Source: Diphasiastrum complanatum
Lineage: Eukaryota > Streptophyta > Lycopodiopsida > Lycopodiales > Lycopodiaceae
Direction of reading: 5' to 3'
Length of the DNA stretch: 64,000 bases
Assembly: GCA_029204225.1 (NCBI GenBank)
Contig: CM055099.1
Coordinates: 52,568,708 to 52,632,707, forward strand
Both the position numbers and the translations under genes were made by a program. Below, one piece after another: positions 10,954 through 22,082 of the stretch (position 1 is the stretch's first letter; every line of letters begins with the position of its first letter). The notes under the pieces were generated by a model. That model worked only from the letters and a program-made list of their open reading frames with translations. It searched no databases and had not been told where the DNA came from.

Positions 10954-12762
10954 ATGGGGTTGGGGAGAGAAGGATTTGTGTTGAGGGGTCAGGAATTTGT
11001 GGATATGGAGCATGTGGCAATGAATAGGGTGGATCAAGAGCTTTACTCCGATCCAGAGTTTGATGAAGAAGAAGCACAGGCCGGCCTGGGCAGTGAAGCA
11101 GCAGCAGCGCTGCTGACAGGCATCATCGACCCTGAGCCTTACATGTCCCCCCAGTTCTACACCTTCAACAGAGCCTCGCACCATCTCATGGTGCAATGCA
11201 TCATGGCGGGCCGACATGCCCTCCCCCAGGAGATCAAGGCCGCTACCTCCCCGACCGTTCTGGCCTCCTGGCGAGGGGTGTGGAAGGACAGGCACGAAGA
11301 CACAGCCTACCTCACGGGTTGGAAGCGCATCCAGGAGAAACTTCAAGCCCAGGTGGATGATCGAGGCAATGAGGTGCTTTTTTTCAAAAATAACCCACAA
11401 CAATTTGTGCCTTATATTGATCAGTGGCAGAGCATTGTTCAGAGCTTCCATGCTGATGCAGATCTCAAGCATTTAGGGCTGAAGGATACAATTGAGAGGA
11501 TAAAGCAAATATGGGCTGTGGGGGCGAAATTCTATGGCATTCCTGAAGCCTTTATTCGCGTTTGTGTGGCTGCTTGTCATATTTGTAATTCTGATCAAGA
11601 CCCCCATGGATCGCAGGGCAAGCGGCGCAGGTTTGAGTATACCGAGTCGATCGAGGTGATGGCAAAGGATGTGCCTCAGCGGCTGCAGCAATTGGCAGCC
11701 AAGCACAAAGTAATTCTTTGTATCAGGCAGAAGTATATCAGATTTAAGCCCTTTCTTGCTGAGGTGAAGGACTACTGCTGCCATAGAGCTGGGGAGCCCA
11801 CAAACAAGAGAAAGTCTGGAGGCAAGAAACGAAACCGCCTTAGCACGAAGCGGTGCGGTTGCGGTTTCCGTATTCGTGCGATTGTTCCGATCACCAACTA
11901 TTGTGACAAAGATAAAACCTTTTCTTACCAGGAAGAGGGAATGGCTGTTTTCAAGCTGTTTGCTGTTCATTCAGGGCATGATCCAGGAGCTCAAGAGGGG
12001 GGAATAGTGATCAACAGAGTTTTGGACTCCAGCTTGGTGATGGAGCTTGGCACTGTGATGGACTGTGAAGGGACAGAGTCCCATGAAGCTTTGCTGACGC
12101 AGTTGCATGAGCTGCGGGCAGAGCTTGGAGTATTGGAGGGAAGAATTGGAACAGTTCCTCCTGATGTACTCAACACCATTAGTCAAGAATTATTGAATGT
12201 GACTCTGAAGCTAAAGAATGTGGAAATACCTGGCAAAGTCTCTATCATTGCAAGGCCGGAGGTGGTTGGGGTAGAAGAGTCTCCTGTGCATGATTGGGGA
12301 AAAGACAATGAGGGCTTGCACAAAGAGAAAGGAGTTGACACCATGGTTCAGGTCAGTGAAGAGTTTGCATTGCCTCTTGCTCTTGCTCCGCACCTGCAAA
12401 GGCGACGGCTGAGTCGTGTTCCGAAACAAAACTGTGCAAAAGAGGTTCATTCTGATAAGTTTTTGCAAGTTACAGAAGAAGATTGCTCCGAATTTGTAGA
12501 GAGAAGCATTCTTTCTGGGGATGATGATCCAGATTTATGTGAAGATCATGAGTTGGATGTGAAGGAATGTGATCCTGGGAGTGTAGGGGATGATGGATCA
12601 TTAGAGGGCAGGGAGGGATCTCTTGTTGGTATCCATGAAAATTACTATCATGGGAATGACAAGTGGTATGAAGGGGTATCTTGCAGTTTAGATCCAAGTA
12701 CAGATTGTTCCATTGACATGTCTCATAGTGTTCATTCTGAGTACCGGACTTCTATTTCCTGA
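10954..12762 (+). CDS. Probable domesticated transposon protein: HHCC zinc finger plus FAR1-like cluster (602 aa)
   Basis: This is the only convincing intact host gene, a single 602-codon exon. Residues 30-45 are acidic. Residues ~60-165 form a globular region I do not recognise (AGRHALPQEIKAATSPTVL, WRGVWKDRHEDTAYLTGWKR). Residues 166-211 fit an integrase-type zinc-binding HHCC motif (H166, H173, C208, C211, with HLGLKDTIERIKQIW between). Residues ~275-342 hold C275/C276, C301, C303, H339 and H342, in a pattern like the FAR1/WRKY-GCM1 zinc fold of plant proteins derived from Mutator transposases. Residues ~370-430 may form a coiled coil. The rest is acidic and probably disordered. There is no DDE core, so integration activity is not expected; nuclear DNA-binding or regulation is inferred. 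GC content exceeds the surroundings. The start is the first ATG after the (GA)n leader. Confidence 0.8.
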   Translation: MGLGREGFVLRGQEFVDMEHVAMNRVDQELYSDPEFDEEEAQAGLGSEAAAALLTGIIDPEPYMSPQFYTFNRASHHLMVQCIMAGRHALPQEIKAATSPTVLASWRGVWKDRHEDTAYLTGWKRIQEKLQAQVDDRGNEVLFFKNNPQQFVPYIDQWQSIVQSFHADADLKHLGLKDTIERIKQIWAVGAKFYGIPEAFIRVCVAACHICNSDQDPHGSQGKRRRFEYTESIEVMAKDVPQRLQQLAAKHKVILCIRQKYIRFKPFLAEVKDYCCHRAGEPTNKRKSGGKKRNRLSTKRCGCGFRIRAIVPITNYCDKDKTFSYQEEGMAVFKLFAVHSGHDPGAQEGGIVINRVLDSSLVMELGTVMDCEGTESHEALLTQLHELRAELGVLEGRIGTVPPDVLNTISQELLNVTLKLKNVEIPGKVSIIARPEVVGVEESPVHDWGKDNEGLHKEKGVDTMVQVSEEFALPLALAPHLQRRRLSRVPKQNCAKEVHSDKFLQVTEEDCSEFVERSILSGDDDPDLCEDHELDVKECDPGSVGDDGSLEGREGSLVGIHENYYHGNDKWYEGVSCSLDPSTDCSIDMSHSVHSEYRTSIS

Positions 12763-14915
12763 TGCTATTTGTGCAAGAAAGTTGGTGTCTATGGATTGGC
12801 GTTGCATAGTTCATGCACAGATACAGAAAACTGCAGAAAAGTTGGAAACCCAAGAAGCATTCTCCTGGAAAATGTAAATACTTGTTGGTTTTTAAAGCTT
12901 GACTTGAAATAGATAGCGGAAAGCAATGTGCAAGCAATAATAGTTGCTGCTAACCTTTCCCAGATGTGGTATTGACTTAAGGCGTGCAGTGTACTCTGCA
13001 CCATCGTGATTGGAATGGAGCCCTTTCTATTGGCGGGGATTCAATCACTAAGGCTTCTTTGTATGCTCATTGCTGTGTCTTATTTGTCAAACTGGAAGCA
13101 TTGGAGAACTTTACTGGAAAACTGTGAATGGACCACCCCAGGGTAGCAGGTGTGTATTTTATTCCAGAGCGAAACTTACAGTGTTAATTAAGTACCTATG
13201 CATTTCTGGTTTCCATGTGGTAAATATATCTTGGTTGAAATTTTTGTATCTGGTGTCTTTATGGGAAACAATCAGTTAAGTTTGTTCACTGCGTGCGGCT
13301 GGGATTAACTTGGTGATAGAAAGTCGTGCAGCTTTTTAAGCATGTAAACTGCTATTTGTGTTTTGAAGAAGAAACGTCTAATTGATAGGCGAAGGAAGAA
13401 TGATCTATTTTATTGATAATATGAGAAGAATTTTCCTTACTTGAACACTTTGTGGTGAACTTATTCTTTTATGGTTGTTGTTGAGCTTGATGTGACTGAC
13501 AAAATAGTTCACATATTTTCTTATGAATTTTAGCAGTGAATCAAGTGAGAAACGAAAAAATATGAAACACATTGCAAAAGGTTAAGAGCTCCTTCAAATG
13601 TTCAGATTTCTTTTTCCTTTCAGGAATGGAGATCAACCTGCAGATGTATAGGGTGTTATGAGAATGAAAATTTCAAGGTCACATAAACAAAAAGAGTATA
13701 ATTACATAAGCAAAAGATGGAGGCTGATTGTAAGTATGAATCTTGGGGAATGCATATGCATTTTAAATGAACTTCAAATGTTAGAGCCACATGATTATGA
13801 GTTTGGTTGCTGTTATGCTCCGATAATAGATCCCATATACTCAAAGGTTACCGAAGAAACTTCTCATGATTGTGCTGCAGACAATGGTATAACATCTTAT
13901 GACATGTTGTAATATACCTAGATGCCTTGACTAATGAGTACCTTGGTCATTATGAAAATATATGAAGGCTAATAATGTGGGCTCACATTTGTGCCATGTA
14001 ACCTACACCTGCTCTTGGGCACTGATGAAGTGAATAAGGATTTGGTACGTTGGTACCATTCTGGATATCAATATATCATTCAACGCAGTCACGAGCTAAG
14101 CAAAAAAGAGCAGCTGACAAGTTTCCTTGTGCAAAACAACTCCATTTACCCTTTGAGATCTTCATGCTCATGAAACTAATTAGTAAGATGCCACCATCCT
14201 CTTTTGGGTTAAACTAATGATCCGGCATTTAATCAGTATGAAATGTGGTTTTTGTTTTGAAGAAAGATAATGTGACATAAGAATGATGCAGTACTTTATA
14301 AGTTTGTGTAGAGGGAAATGGTCTCTCTTAGGGACATGTACTGGCATTTGAAAAATTATGGTGAGCAAGACCTAATTTTGTGGAAAGAACTTGAACCGCC
14401 AATAAAGAATACAGGGAAGTCCATACCCTTCAGTAAAAATTGCTCAAAAATTTATTCACTTTAACCCAAAAATTGTCCAGAATTTACTTTTTCAGCAGCA
14501 TAATTTACAGTTAATTGATTTACATAATTGGAAGTTTTTATAAATGATGTAAATTTTTTGTCAGAAAGACCATATGTAAAATTTTTGTTTACATTACCAG
14601 GCATTCAAATTATTTCAACGTGATTTTTCCCTTGTAGTTCACAAAATATGAGGGACACATAGAAGAACCTATTTTCTTATATCTTGACCAGCTTGTGAAT
14701 CTCTGCTTTTATTGATTTGGATAGCGTTTTGCATAGTATATTGGTTTGCTTGTTGGGTTTGGAAGTTGCTTACTTCAAATCTTGTATTTGTGATGCTTAA
14801 GATGCCCTCTTGTCATTAAGCACTCCCAAGTAACCATTTTCATGACAAGTCGTTGCAAGCCCCTTTTGTGATCTTCTCACATTTACTTTTATTTGCAGAC
14901 ATTTTTTATAGCAGG
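12763..14915. other. 3' UTR and spacer, no clear gene
   Basis: Presumed 3' untranslated sequence of the 602-aa gene, then AT-rich spacer. An 84-codon plus ORF (13658-13912) follows a possible splice acceptor (ttttcctttcag ending at 13622). It could be a downstream exon of the same transcript, but it has no recognisable domain and no support beyond the open frame. Confidence 0.4.
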
Positions 14916-14927
14916 GCTTTCATAATG

Positions 14928-15034
14928 CTTTTTGATTTCCAAGGGGAGGCCTGACCTGGGACCAAAAAACGTTTGGATGTCGAGCTAAACAACTGAGCCA
15001 ACCCTATTGGGTAGTGAGCCGACCCTTGGATAGT
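14928..15034 (-). mobile_element. SINE-like element, second copy, 12-bp TSD
   Basis: The minus-strand reading contains TTGGCTCAGTTGTTTAGCTC (A-box region) and GGTCCCAGGTCAGGCCTCC (degenerate B box), closely matching the copy at 2920-3005. It is flanked by GCTTTCATAATG direct repeats (14916-14927 and 15035-15046). The B box has lost the TTCGA core (GTTCGAG became GTCAGG), so this copy is probably inactive. Confidence 0.7.
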
Positions 15035-15046
15035 GCTTTCATAATG

Positions 15047-16427
15047 AACTAGCACACCTCACAAATGCATTTCTTGTAAAACATTTTTTGTATTTTTAGG
15101 GGTTACCAATTGAGAAAAGTCCTATAATATGTTTTGATCGACACCATCAAAATGGAGACAGATCTTTATCTAAATGGGATCATGACGTCTTATTACAGCA
15201 AGCGTGCTTCAAGATTCATTGATTGTTCTGAAATTTCCACCTTTTTTATTGATTTGTGCATAAGTATCTTCTTCGTTGTTATAGGATGAATTTTTTTGGC
15301 TGCAGAGGTGTAAAGCCTCTTAGAAGTGCCTCCAAATAGTATTGCTACTTTTAAATGTGAAATTTCACTTGCATCCGCATGTCAGCATGCTCAGTGAAAA
15401 TTTTAACGTTGAAAGCATCATCCAAATCACAAATTAATTGATTGGTTCTTGTTGTCCTGCACTATAAATGAGTGAAGGTCAAGTTTTGATGCTTTAGAAA
15501 GGTTTAATGACAATAAGATGCAAGAACAAAAGAAGATTTATATGCCAAGTCCTTTAAGTAGTCATGTGCAAAACCTTTCAAACTTGTAAGGTCATATACT
15601 TATTTCGTGTTATTGTATCCATGATCTCTTAAGGTTATTCATGACCATGAGCAGTGCCATTAACTTCTATCAAATACTCTTGCACCAAATACTATTGGAT
15701 TGCCCATACTACTCATGAACTGCCTTGTTTTCTTTTTGTGCCATCCGCGCTTATGAGTTTGGAGTCATCATGAGTCTCATTAGCAAAGTTACTTTTGTGG
15801 ACTTTATAGCTCAAGTGGGAAACGCTTAGCAATGTTTATACAACACTTAGAATAGCTATTTTTAGTGTTGTTAACTAGGATATGCCTTGCTTTACCTAGT
15901 CATTGTAGTTTTCCAATATAGTGTTTGGTGTGCTTATTAGAAAGGTCTTGTGACAACAATTCTTGCATTTTAAGCTGTCTTCATTTCTCAGTTCACTAAA
16001 ACTGTCACAAAACCCACAAAGCGTTCTTCTTATTGGAAAATGCTTATGATTGTCTCAACATAAACAACGAAGGCATACAAAAGACTATTGTAGTGTTAAT
16101 ATTGCAAGTCATTGTATTCTATTCTTCTAGCGAAACTCTTCCTCCTAGAAGGGTGAGTGGAGTGGGAGATTTGTTAAGTAACTCTAGAATTGTTATAACT
16201 TGTGATCAAAAATTCGCTTCGAAATCCTTGCTAAAAATAAACATACAATCATCATTTCCTCTCTTTATTTTATTTTGAAATAGCCATATAGTTGTGTTCT
16301 AGTTTTTTTTTTTTGCAACGTGTAAAGCTATTAGTGGTCGGCTATATACAACATATATACAATATAGCAGTGCTAGTTGGGCAATGCCATGTAAGGGGCA
16401 AGCTCATAAAGATGTCACTTCGCAATA
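15047..16427. other. Spacer, no gene seen
   Basis: AT-rich non-coding sequence. The 81-codon ORF at 16033-16278 has no recognisable domain. Confidence 0.4.
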
Positions 16428-16497
16428 GTTGGGAATCGAGCCAACTCATAGCCGGTCACAGATAACAGCTTTACCTGTATGCCTCGCTACGATTGAT
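16428..16497 (-). repeat. tRNA-like/SINE head, second family
   Basis: The minus-strand reading runs from TAGCGAGGCATACAGG (D-arm/A-box-like) to GGCTCGATTCCC (B-box-like), about 60 bp in total. The spacing suits a tRNA gene or a tRNA-derived SINE head. One base of the usual GGTTCGATTCC differs and I could not fold a full cloverleaf. No TSD was identified. Confidence 0.35.
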
Positions 16498-17308
16498 AGT
16501 TCTGGTTTTCAAAATTCCCATGGAGATATATCCCTTTTTCAAAAAGTAGCCATAGTACTACTTGGAATATGTGCATTAATTCACAGATGTCATGGGCATT
16601 TGATTATTTTCCATTAAGCATTGAAAACTAATCATGTTTTGACCCTAAGGCCAAAATTTGGGCCAAAAGTATGTGTAGTGCAACAATGTACACATGTTGG
16701 ATCCATACCTTGACTATAATGGAGAACATGGATTATCAATGTACTTGCAAGAACATATGAGGGGAAAAACATCAATCTAATTTGTGCATTGGGGTTTTCA
16801 AAGTAGTTATTTTTTATATTCTTCTTCATTGTTTAGTTTGCTTTTAGAAACTTTAATTTTAAAGATTGATACAAAAGTGGCCTCGCCTAGATCATGCACT
16901 ACACCTAAACCATGTACTAGGCCCTACCCACGATGTACTAGGCCTTGGACCCATACTAGGCCTTGCCTGTGAGCCTACAACTACCCCTGCTACCCATCCC
17001 TTTCCAAAATCCTGTGCTGGTCTCATTAGCTGGGTGCATGTACCATCAGGCCCATACATGTCCATCAACCTTTGTACCTCCTCATCAGGAATTCTAGGGC
17101 AAGCAAATATGCCCAATGTCCACCCATATGGCCCTCTAAGCTATAGTAAGTGAGCCCTAATCTTGGTGAGTGATCCTACGAAGAGCCCACCCCAATATAA
17201 GCATCCCCATATGCGCTATAATATGTAGCCACATCTCTCTCTATAAGATCAACCTGAAGAAACATCAAGTTTCTAACCACAAAGCGCTACTAGCTTGTAA
17301 CCAAATTT
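16498..17308. other. Spacer with small ACTAGGCC repeat
   Basis: Three copies of ACTAGGCC lie between about 16915 and 16970. The 95-codon ORF across it is low-complexity and unsupported. Confidence 0.4.
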
Positions 17309-18564
17309 CTGTAGGAATGCAAGTAACGAGCCAACATGCCTTACCTGCAAAAATACACGGGAAACCTGCACAGGCAGAAAACCGCAATACGCAATGTGCA
17401 CCGCAAACCGCAACCTCAATATCAAAACCGCAAGACGACAGAGTAATGGAAACTGCAACGCTCCACCCCGCGGTCCATTACGAAAATTTGGGAAACCAAA
17501 GGAAACTGCAAGTGGTCACTTGCGGTCAACGAGCGAAGACTGAAACCGCAAACCGTCGAGTCACCACCCAACGACCTCGAGTCAACGAAGGTGCTCCAGT
17601 AGCGGTTTCGACGTTCAAGGGAGAACTGAACCGAAGGAGCACCACATACGGCCTGCAAATGGTTTCAATGTTCAAATCACACCATCAAGCAAACCGAAGG
17701 TCAACACGTACGATCAAGAAGCGAAGACCACGACTCACGACCAGAAGCCGCCAAGACACCGCAAGATGAAACTTGTGGTCGCCTACGAAGCAAACCGAAG
17801 GGAGCTGACTGACGACCGCTAACGATCGCAGAGGCACCACTAGGCAAGCATTGCAATCACAAGGCGATTGCAAAAGCGGCTGTGCACCTTTATGACCCGA
17901 ACATTAGCAAGGACAATAAAGTACCAGCAGTAAGCACGAACTCCATGGATGAAGGAGATGGCCAACTGGAAGTCGTTACAATGAGCTTAACCAGTTTTTG
18001 TAAACAACCATGACTAAGCTTAAACCATTTTCTCTATTCCAATATATACAGGATGAATGAGAGAGATGGATAGGTTAATGTTGTGTAGATGAGTTGATTG
18101 ATCTTAGAGTCCACTAGTAAGCGAGATCACTTGATGAGTTAGAATTCGTAAGAGACAGAGATACTCTTGCAGTAACGCGTTGTGTGGTATGCTAGACAAC
18201 GAAGATCATTGTAATAATACAGATGTTATTTTTGCACCTATTGCTAAGTGTATAATCTTGAATGCCTTTATGCTTGGTCATTGTCATTACATATTCAGCT
18301 GTTATAATGTTTTCTACACATAGGCTCGCTTCAATGAATGCATGAAAATAAGTATTAGATAAGCAATGTCCATCTAGCGCTTGGAGGAGGATAGATCTCA
18401 GTTAGCAACAGTAGCTCCGGTTGAGAGTTCAACTCATTCTAAGCTTGTCAGGAATAGAAGAATCAGAACATCTCACACAGATATCCCAACCTGGTTTATT
18501 AGATCACAACAGTGGTGCCACAGCTCATGTGAAAACGTCTCCAGATTCAATTACACATCCAACA
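17309..18564 (+). mobile_element. Probable 5' LTR of copia family C
   Basis: The 3' end is secure: it ends in ...CCAACA one base before a tRNA-Met primer site (18566). A TATA-like ATATATACA is near 18042. The first 600 bp are rich in CCGCAA words, as is the copia D LTR (for example near 35600 and 40630). The 5' limit (TGTAGGAATGC at 17309) is a guess, and a shorter LTR is possible. The 199-codon ORF at 17170-17769 lies largely in this block and is not taken as a gene. Confidence 0.5.
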
Positions 18565-18565
18565 A

Positions 18566-18577
18566 TGGTATCAGAGC
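18566..18577 (+). promoter_or_regulatory. Primer binding site, tRNA-Met(i), copia C
   Basis: TGGTATCAGAGC, the usual plant Ty1/copia minus-strand primer site, next to the LTR end and 112 bp before the gag ATG (18690). Confidence 0.9.
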
Positions 18578-18689
18578 GCTTCGGATTATGAAATTCCATT
18601 AGTGAGATTAGAGCTGGTTACTCAAAACCTCAGAGCAAGGTCCTTCAGATCAAAGAAGCCTAATACAAGCTGAAACATTGTATATAACA

Positions 18690-19969
18690 ATGGCGTCTAT
18701 AAGCAGCATTCAATCAAAGATTCGAACAGTACTTCAGGCAGATGGTTCAAACTACCTAGCCTGGAAGGTGAAGACTTCGCTTATCCTAAGAGGAAAAGCA
18801 CTTTGGCCCTGGGTGGACGGGACTGAAGAGCAGCCAGCCAATACTGGAAAAAGAGCTTTGTGAATGGAAGGAGAAAAATGATAAAGCAATAGTTGTCATA
18901 GCCTTCTCCATCGAAGACATCTTCTCACTCGATCTATCATCCATCACAAATGCACAAGAACTATGGGACGCGTTGATATCAAGGTTCGAGACCAAATCGC
19001 GCAGCCAAATCATGCATTTGGAAGATCAACTCACCTACCTACGCTGGGACAGTAAAGATCTCATGACATTCATATGAAAAATGAAGAACCTATTTATTTC
19101 TTTGCACAATGATGGCACGAAGCATGCAGTCTCACACGAGAAGCAACTGACCTACCTGTTGCGTGTGATACCAAGATCTTTCCAAACGACACGCACTCTC
19201 TTAGAAAAGGATCCTACCATGACCCTCGAAAAGGCAATAGCCGAGATCAAAGAGGAAGTAGAAGCCAGAGAGCACTACGATGACAAACAAGAGTCTGATC
19301 AAGCTTTGTATAACAACAAAGGTCAATGCAAGAAGAAGCCTAACGCTAAGAGGGAGTCGTCTCGAAGATCAGACTGCAGTCAACCGAAGGATACAAAAAA
19401 AGAAGTCCAATGCACCTACCAAGTAGAAATCACAAGATGGTGACAAGAAATTTTGCGTTAGATGCAGACGTGACGGACATATCGTTGATACATGTTGGTT
19501 AAATCCAAACATTCAATGTGTGCACTGTCACAAGAAAGGCCATGCAGCCATGGATTGTTACCAAAATCCATGGAACAAGAAGACGACAAACAGGAAGGAG
19601 CCCTCCAATAGCTCGTCGTATGTAGAAGAGCTAGAGTCCTCAAAGATGGCTGAGGGAAGAGCAATCAACAATCCATCCGCCTATCTATGCATGGAGATAT
19701 GCACCACATCTCTAGCGGATATGCAAGAAGTCATTCTTGACTCCGGTGCTACGTCACATTTTGTGACCACCAAGCACATGATTGCTAATTACCGTCAGAT
19801 GGATTCCTCCAGATACATTATTCTGGGAGATGGATCAAGGCACCAAGTGGAACAGGCCGAATATGTCTATATGCCAACGATAGAGATAGGAAGCTTGATG
19901 ACATTCTATACATTCCAACACTCCAAAAGGACCTATTATCTATCGCGAAGTTGGTTGATGCAAGCATGA
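18690..19969 (+). pseudogene. Copia family C gag and protease
   Basis: Gag starts at 18690 (MASISSIQSKIRTVLQADG). The capsid domain continues through frames containing LWDALISRFETKSRSQIMHL and RVIPRSFQTTRTLLEKDP. Two canonical zinc knuckles follow, CVRCRRDGHIVDTC (about 19460-19500) and CVHCHKKGHAAMDC (about 19520-19560). Protease is marked by LDSGATSHFV (about 19740), with both catalytic residues present. The coding is broken by a frameshift near 18860, a TGA at about 19077, a stop at 19441 with frame change, and another frameshift near 19900. Two tandem knuckles distinguish this family from families A, F and G. Confidence 0.85.
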
Positions 19970-20595
19970 GCATTACCTTTGGAGATAATTCATGTGAAGT
20001 GATCGAAGCAAACAACACTTACATCGTCACCCATGGAAAACACAAAGGCAACTTATACCATTTGAATATACGTGTTCCAACTGAACAGACACACCAGATT
20101 CACGAGTCCACTGATATCTTATGGCATAGAAGGTTATGTCACACCAATACAATGGCTTTATACAAGGCTAGTCACAATGGAGTATTTATCGGCGCGATCA
20201 TAAAAGATGCAAATAGTCTGAAGACATGCGATGCTTGTAATAAAGGGAAGATGTCAAGAACACCCTTCACAAGAGACTCATTCAAAACAACAGAGCTCTT
20301 GGAAATGATACATTCTGACATCTGCGAACCTTTTGATGTAGTCTCACTTGGAGGCTTGAAATATTACATCACATTCATTGACGACTTTAGCAAGTTCGCT
20401 GTCGTATACTTCATACATAACAAATCAGAGGCACTTGATAAGTTTACAGAGTTTTTAAACTGGGCCGAGAAGAAGAAGAAGAAGAAGAAGCTAAGAATCG
20501 ACAGAGGTGGAGAATATGTATCCAAACATTTTGCAGAGTTCTGTAGTAATCCTTCATCTGAAGACCGCATCTTATTCCTAAAATACACCTTTTAG
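19951..20595 (+). pseudogene. Copia family C integrase, truncated
   Basis: The pre-integrase zinc finger is seen in LWHRRLCHTNTMALYK with CDACNKGK (H, H, C, C present). The integrase core starts at MIHSDICEPFD (first catalytic Asp) and continues to LRIDRGGEY (second Asp). A run of Lys codons from AAG repeats (about 20472-20490) precedes the second Asp and looks like slippage expansion. Homology stops at about 20550 after AEFCSN, before the catalytic Glu. Reverse transcriptase, RNase H and the 3' LTR are missing, so the element ends at a breakpoint with the next copia element. Confidence 0.85.
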
Positions 20596-21011
20596 GTTCA
20601 GATCAAGTGTTTTGATGATTTCATCTAGAAATGCAAAACTAGTAAAAATTGTTTTTCGATTCTACTCGGTTTTGGATAGGTTTGTGATTAATATATCAAT
20701 GTGATTCAACTTGAATTTAAAAGGCTTTATTTGTAAGACATTTGTGTGTTATAAAGTGCTTTTGGTTCAGTATAGGTGGTACTCTTCTTATGAAGTTGAG
20801 ATCAAGGAGGAGACTAGTTTTGATCAAATCTGTAGTAAATTTGGATCTAGTTTGGATCTAGAAGATAGATCAAGCTCAAGATCACCTTAGATCTTGTTGA
20901 GAAATTAGAGAGTGATTCATCTCAGGCCCCAAAGAGAGTGGGATAGCTAGTAGTGATCATATCTTGTACAATCTATCTTGTTTCTTTGAATCTATCTTCT
21001 TGTCATTGAAG
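20596..21011 (+). other. Leader of copia family F
   Basis: Non-coding sequence upstream of the family F gag ATG (21012). It resembles copia leaders in composition, with GATCTAG words. No primer site or LTR end was found, so the 5' end of F was probably lost at the junction with family C. Confidence 0.4.
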
Positions 21012-22082
21012 ATGGCATCCATAAGTGCCTATCTTTTGGATTCTGGTGATAGATTGAACTCTTCAAATTATTCAATTTGGAAGTTAAGAATGAAATCCAT
21101 CCTTATCATGCAAGATTTGATGAATATTGTGAATGGAGAGAAAGATGAGCCAATCCATCCACAAGAAGCAACTAAATACAAGAGAAGGTGCAAGATTGCA
21201 CTTCACTGTATTAAAATGAATGTTGCAAATGATTTGCTCAAAGAAGTAGGAGCATGTACCTCAGCCCAAGAGGCTTGGGAGACTCTTCAAAAGATCTATG
21301 AGTCCAAAAATACCTCAAGGTTACTTTCCCTCAAGAACCAAGTTCTTCAATGCTTCCAAGGGAGGAGTGAGAGTGGACATCAATTTTTTTTGAGAGTAAA
21401 AGATTTGAACAAAGAGCTTACTTATGTTGGTGAACCTATTCAAGAGAGTGAGCTTGTGCAAATAGTTTTGAATGGCTTATGTAGTGATTTTACTAACCTT
21501 GTCCAAAGCTATGCCATCATGAGAAACTTGCCTACAATTGAAGACCTTCAAAGTGTGTTGATGACCGAGGAGAGTAGGAAGGCTCATATCAAATCAAGGA
21601 TGGAGAGGCTCTCCATCAATGATGGTGATGACAAAGCCTCATTTTTCAAGAACAAAGGCAAAGCAAAGACCAAGGGGGGAGCATTCAAAAGGGAGCAAGC
21701 AAATGATGGAGATCAAGGAGGATCCACATCCTCATCATCACAAGTCAAGCCCAAGAAGGACAAATCTAAGATAAAGTGCTATTGTTGTAGCAAGATGGGG
21801 CATTATGCCTTGGAATGCTTCAAGAGAGAGAAAGATCAAAGCCAAGCCAACATTGGACAAGAGGAGGAAGAGAGCTATCATGAGGACTCACTCATGATGT
21901 CGATCTTTTCATCATCAAATGTCAAAGGTGAAGATCCTTGGTGGATAGATAGTGGGGCTAGCTCTCACATGTTGGGTAAAAGGGAGTATTTTTCTCAGCT
22001 CACACCTTATGTAGGACCTATAAAGTCCATTTTTACAGCAAATGATCATGAAGAGTATTTGGCCTCATTAGTTTCAAGTTGA
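21012..22082 (+). pseudogene. Copia family F gag and start of protease
   Basis: An intact Gag reading frame. The start at 21012 (MASISAYLLDSGDRLNSSNY) is preferred to the upstream in-frame ATG at 20964 because it matches Gag starts in elements G and H. The capsid domain includes TSAQEAWETLQKIYESKNTS and LVQIVLNGLCSDFTNLVQSY. The zinc knuckle is CYCCSKMGHYALEC (about 21780). Protease begins at WWIDSGASSHM (about 21945) and is cut short ~40 residues later, where an unrelated sequence replaces the rest of protease and all of pol. The frame is open over 357 codons, so loss of function comes from the deletion, not scattered stops. Confidence 0.85.

Noticed and set aside
10849-11472. 207-codon minus-strand ORF opposite the 602-aa gene
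   Set aside because: It overlaps the better supported plus-strand gene, includes the (GA)n tract and shows no domain.
13658-13912. Downstream exon of the 602-aa gene
   Set aside because: A possible acceptor exists, but the upstream ORF ends in its own stop and nothing links the two. Kept only as a remark in the spacer entry.
17170-17769. 199-codon plus-strand ORF as a host gene
   Set aside because: It lies in the CCGCAA-rich block upstream of a copia primer site, shared in style with copia D LTRs. It has no domain and Lys/Arg/Thr-biased composition; it is best seen as LTR sequence.
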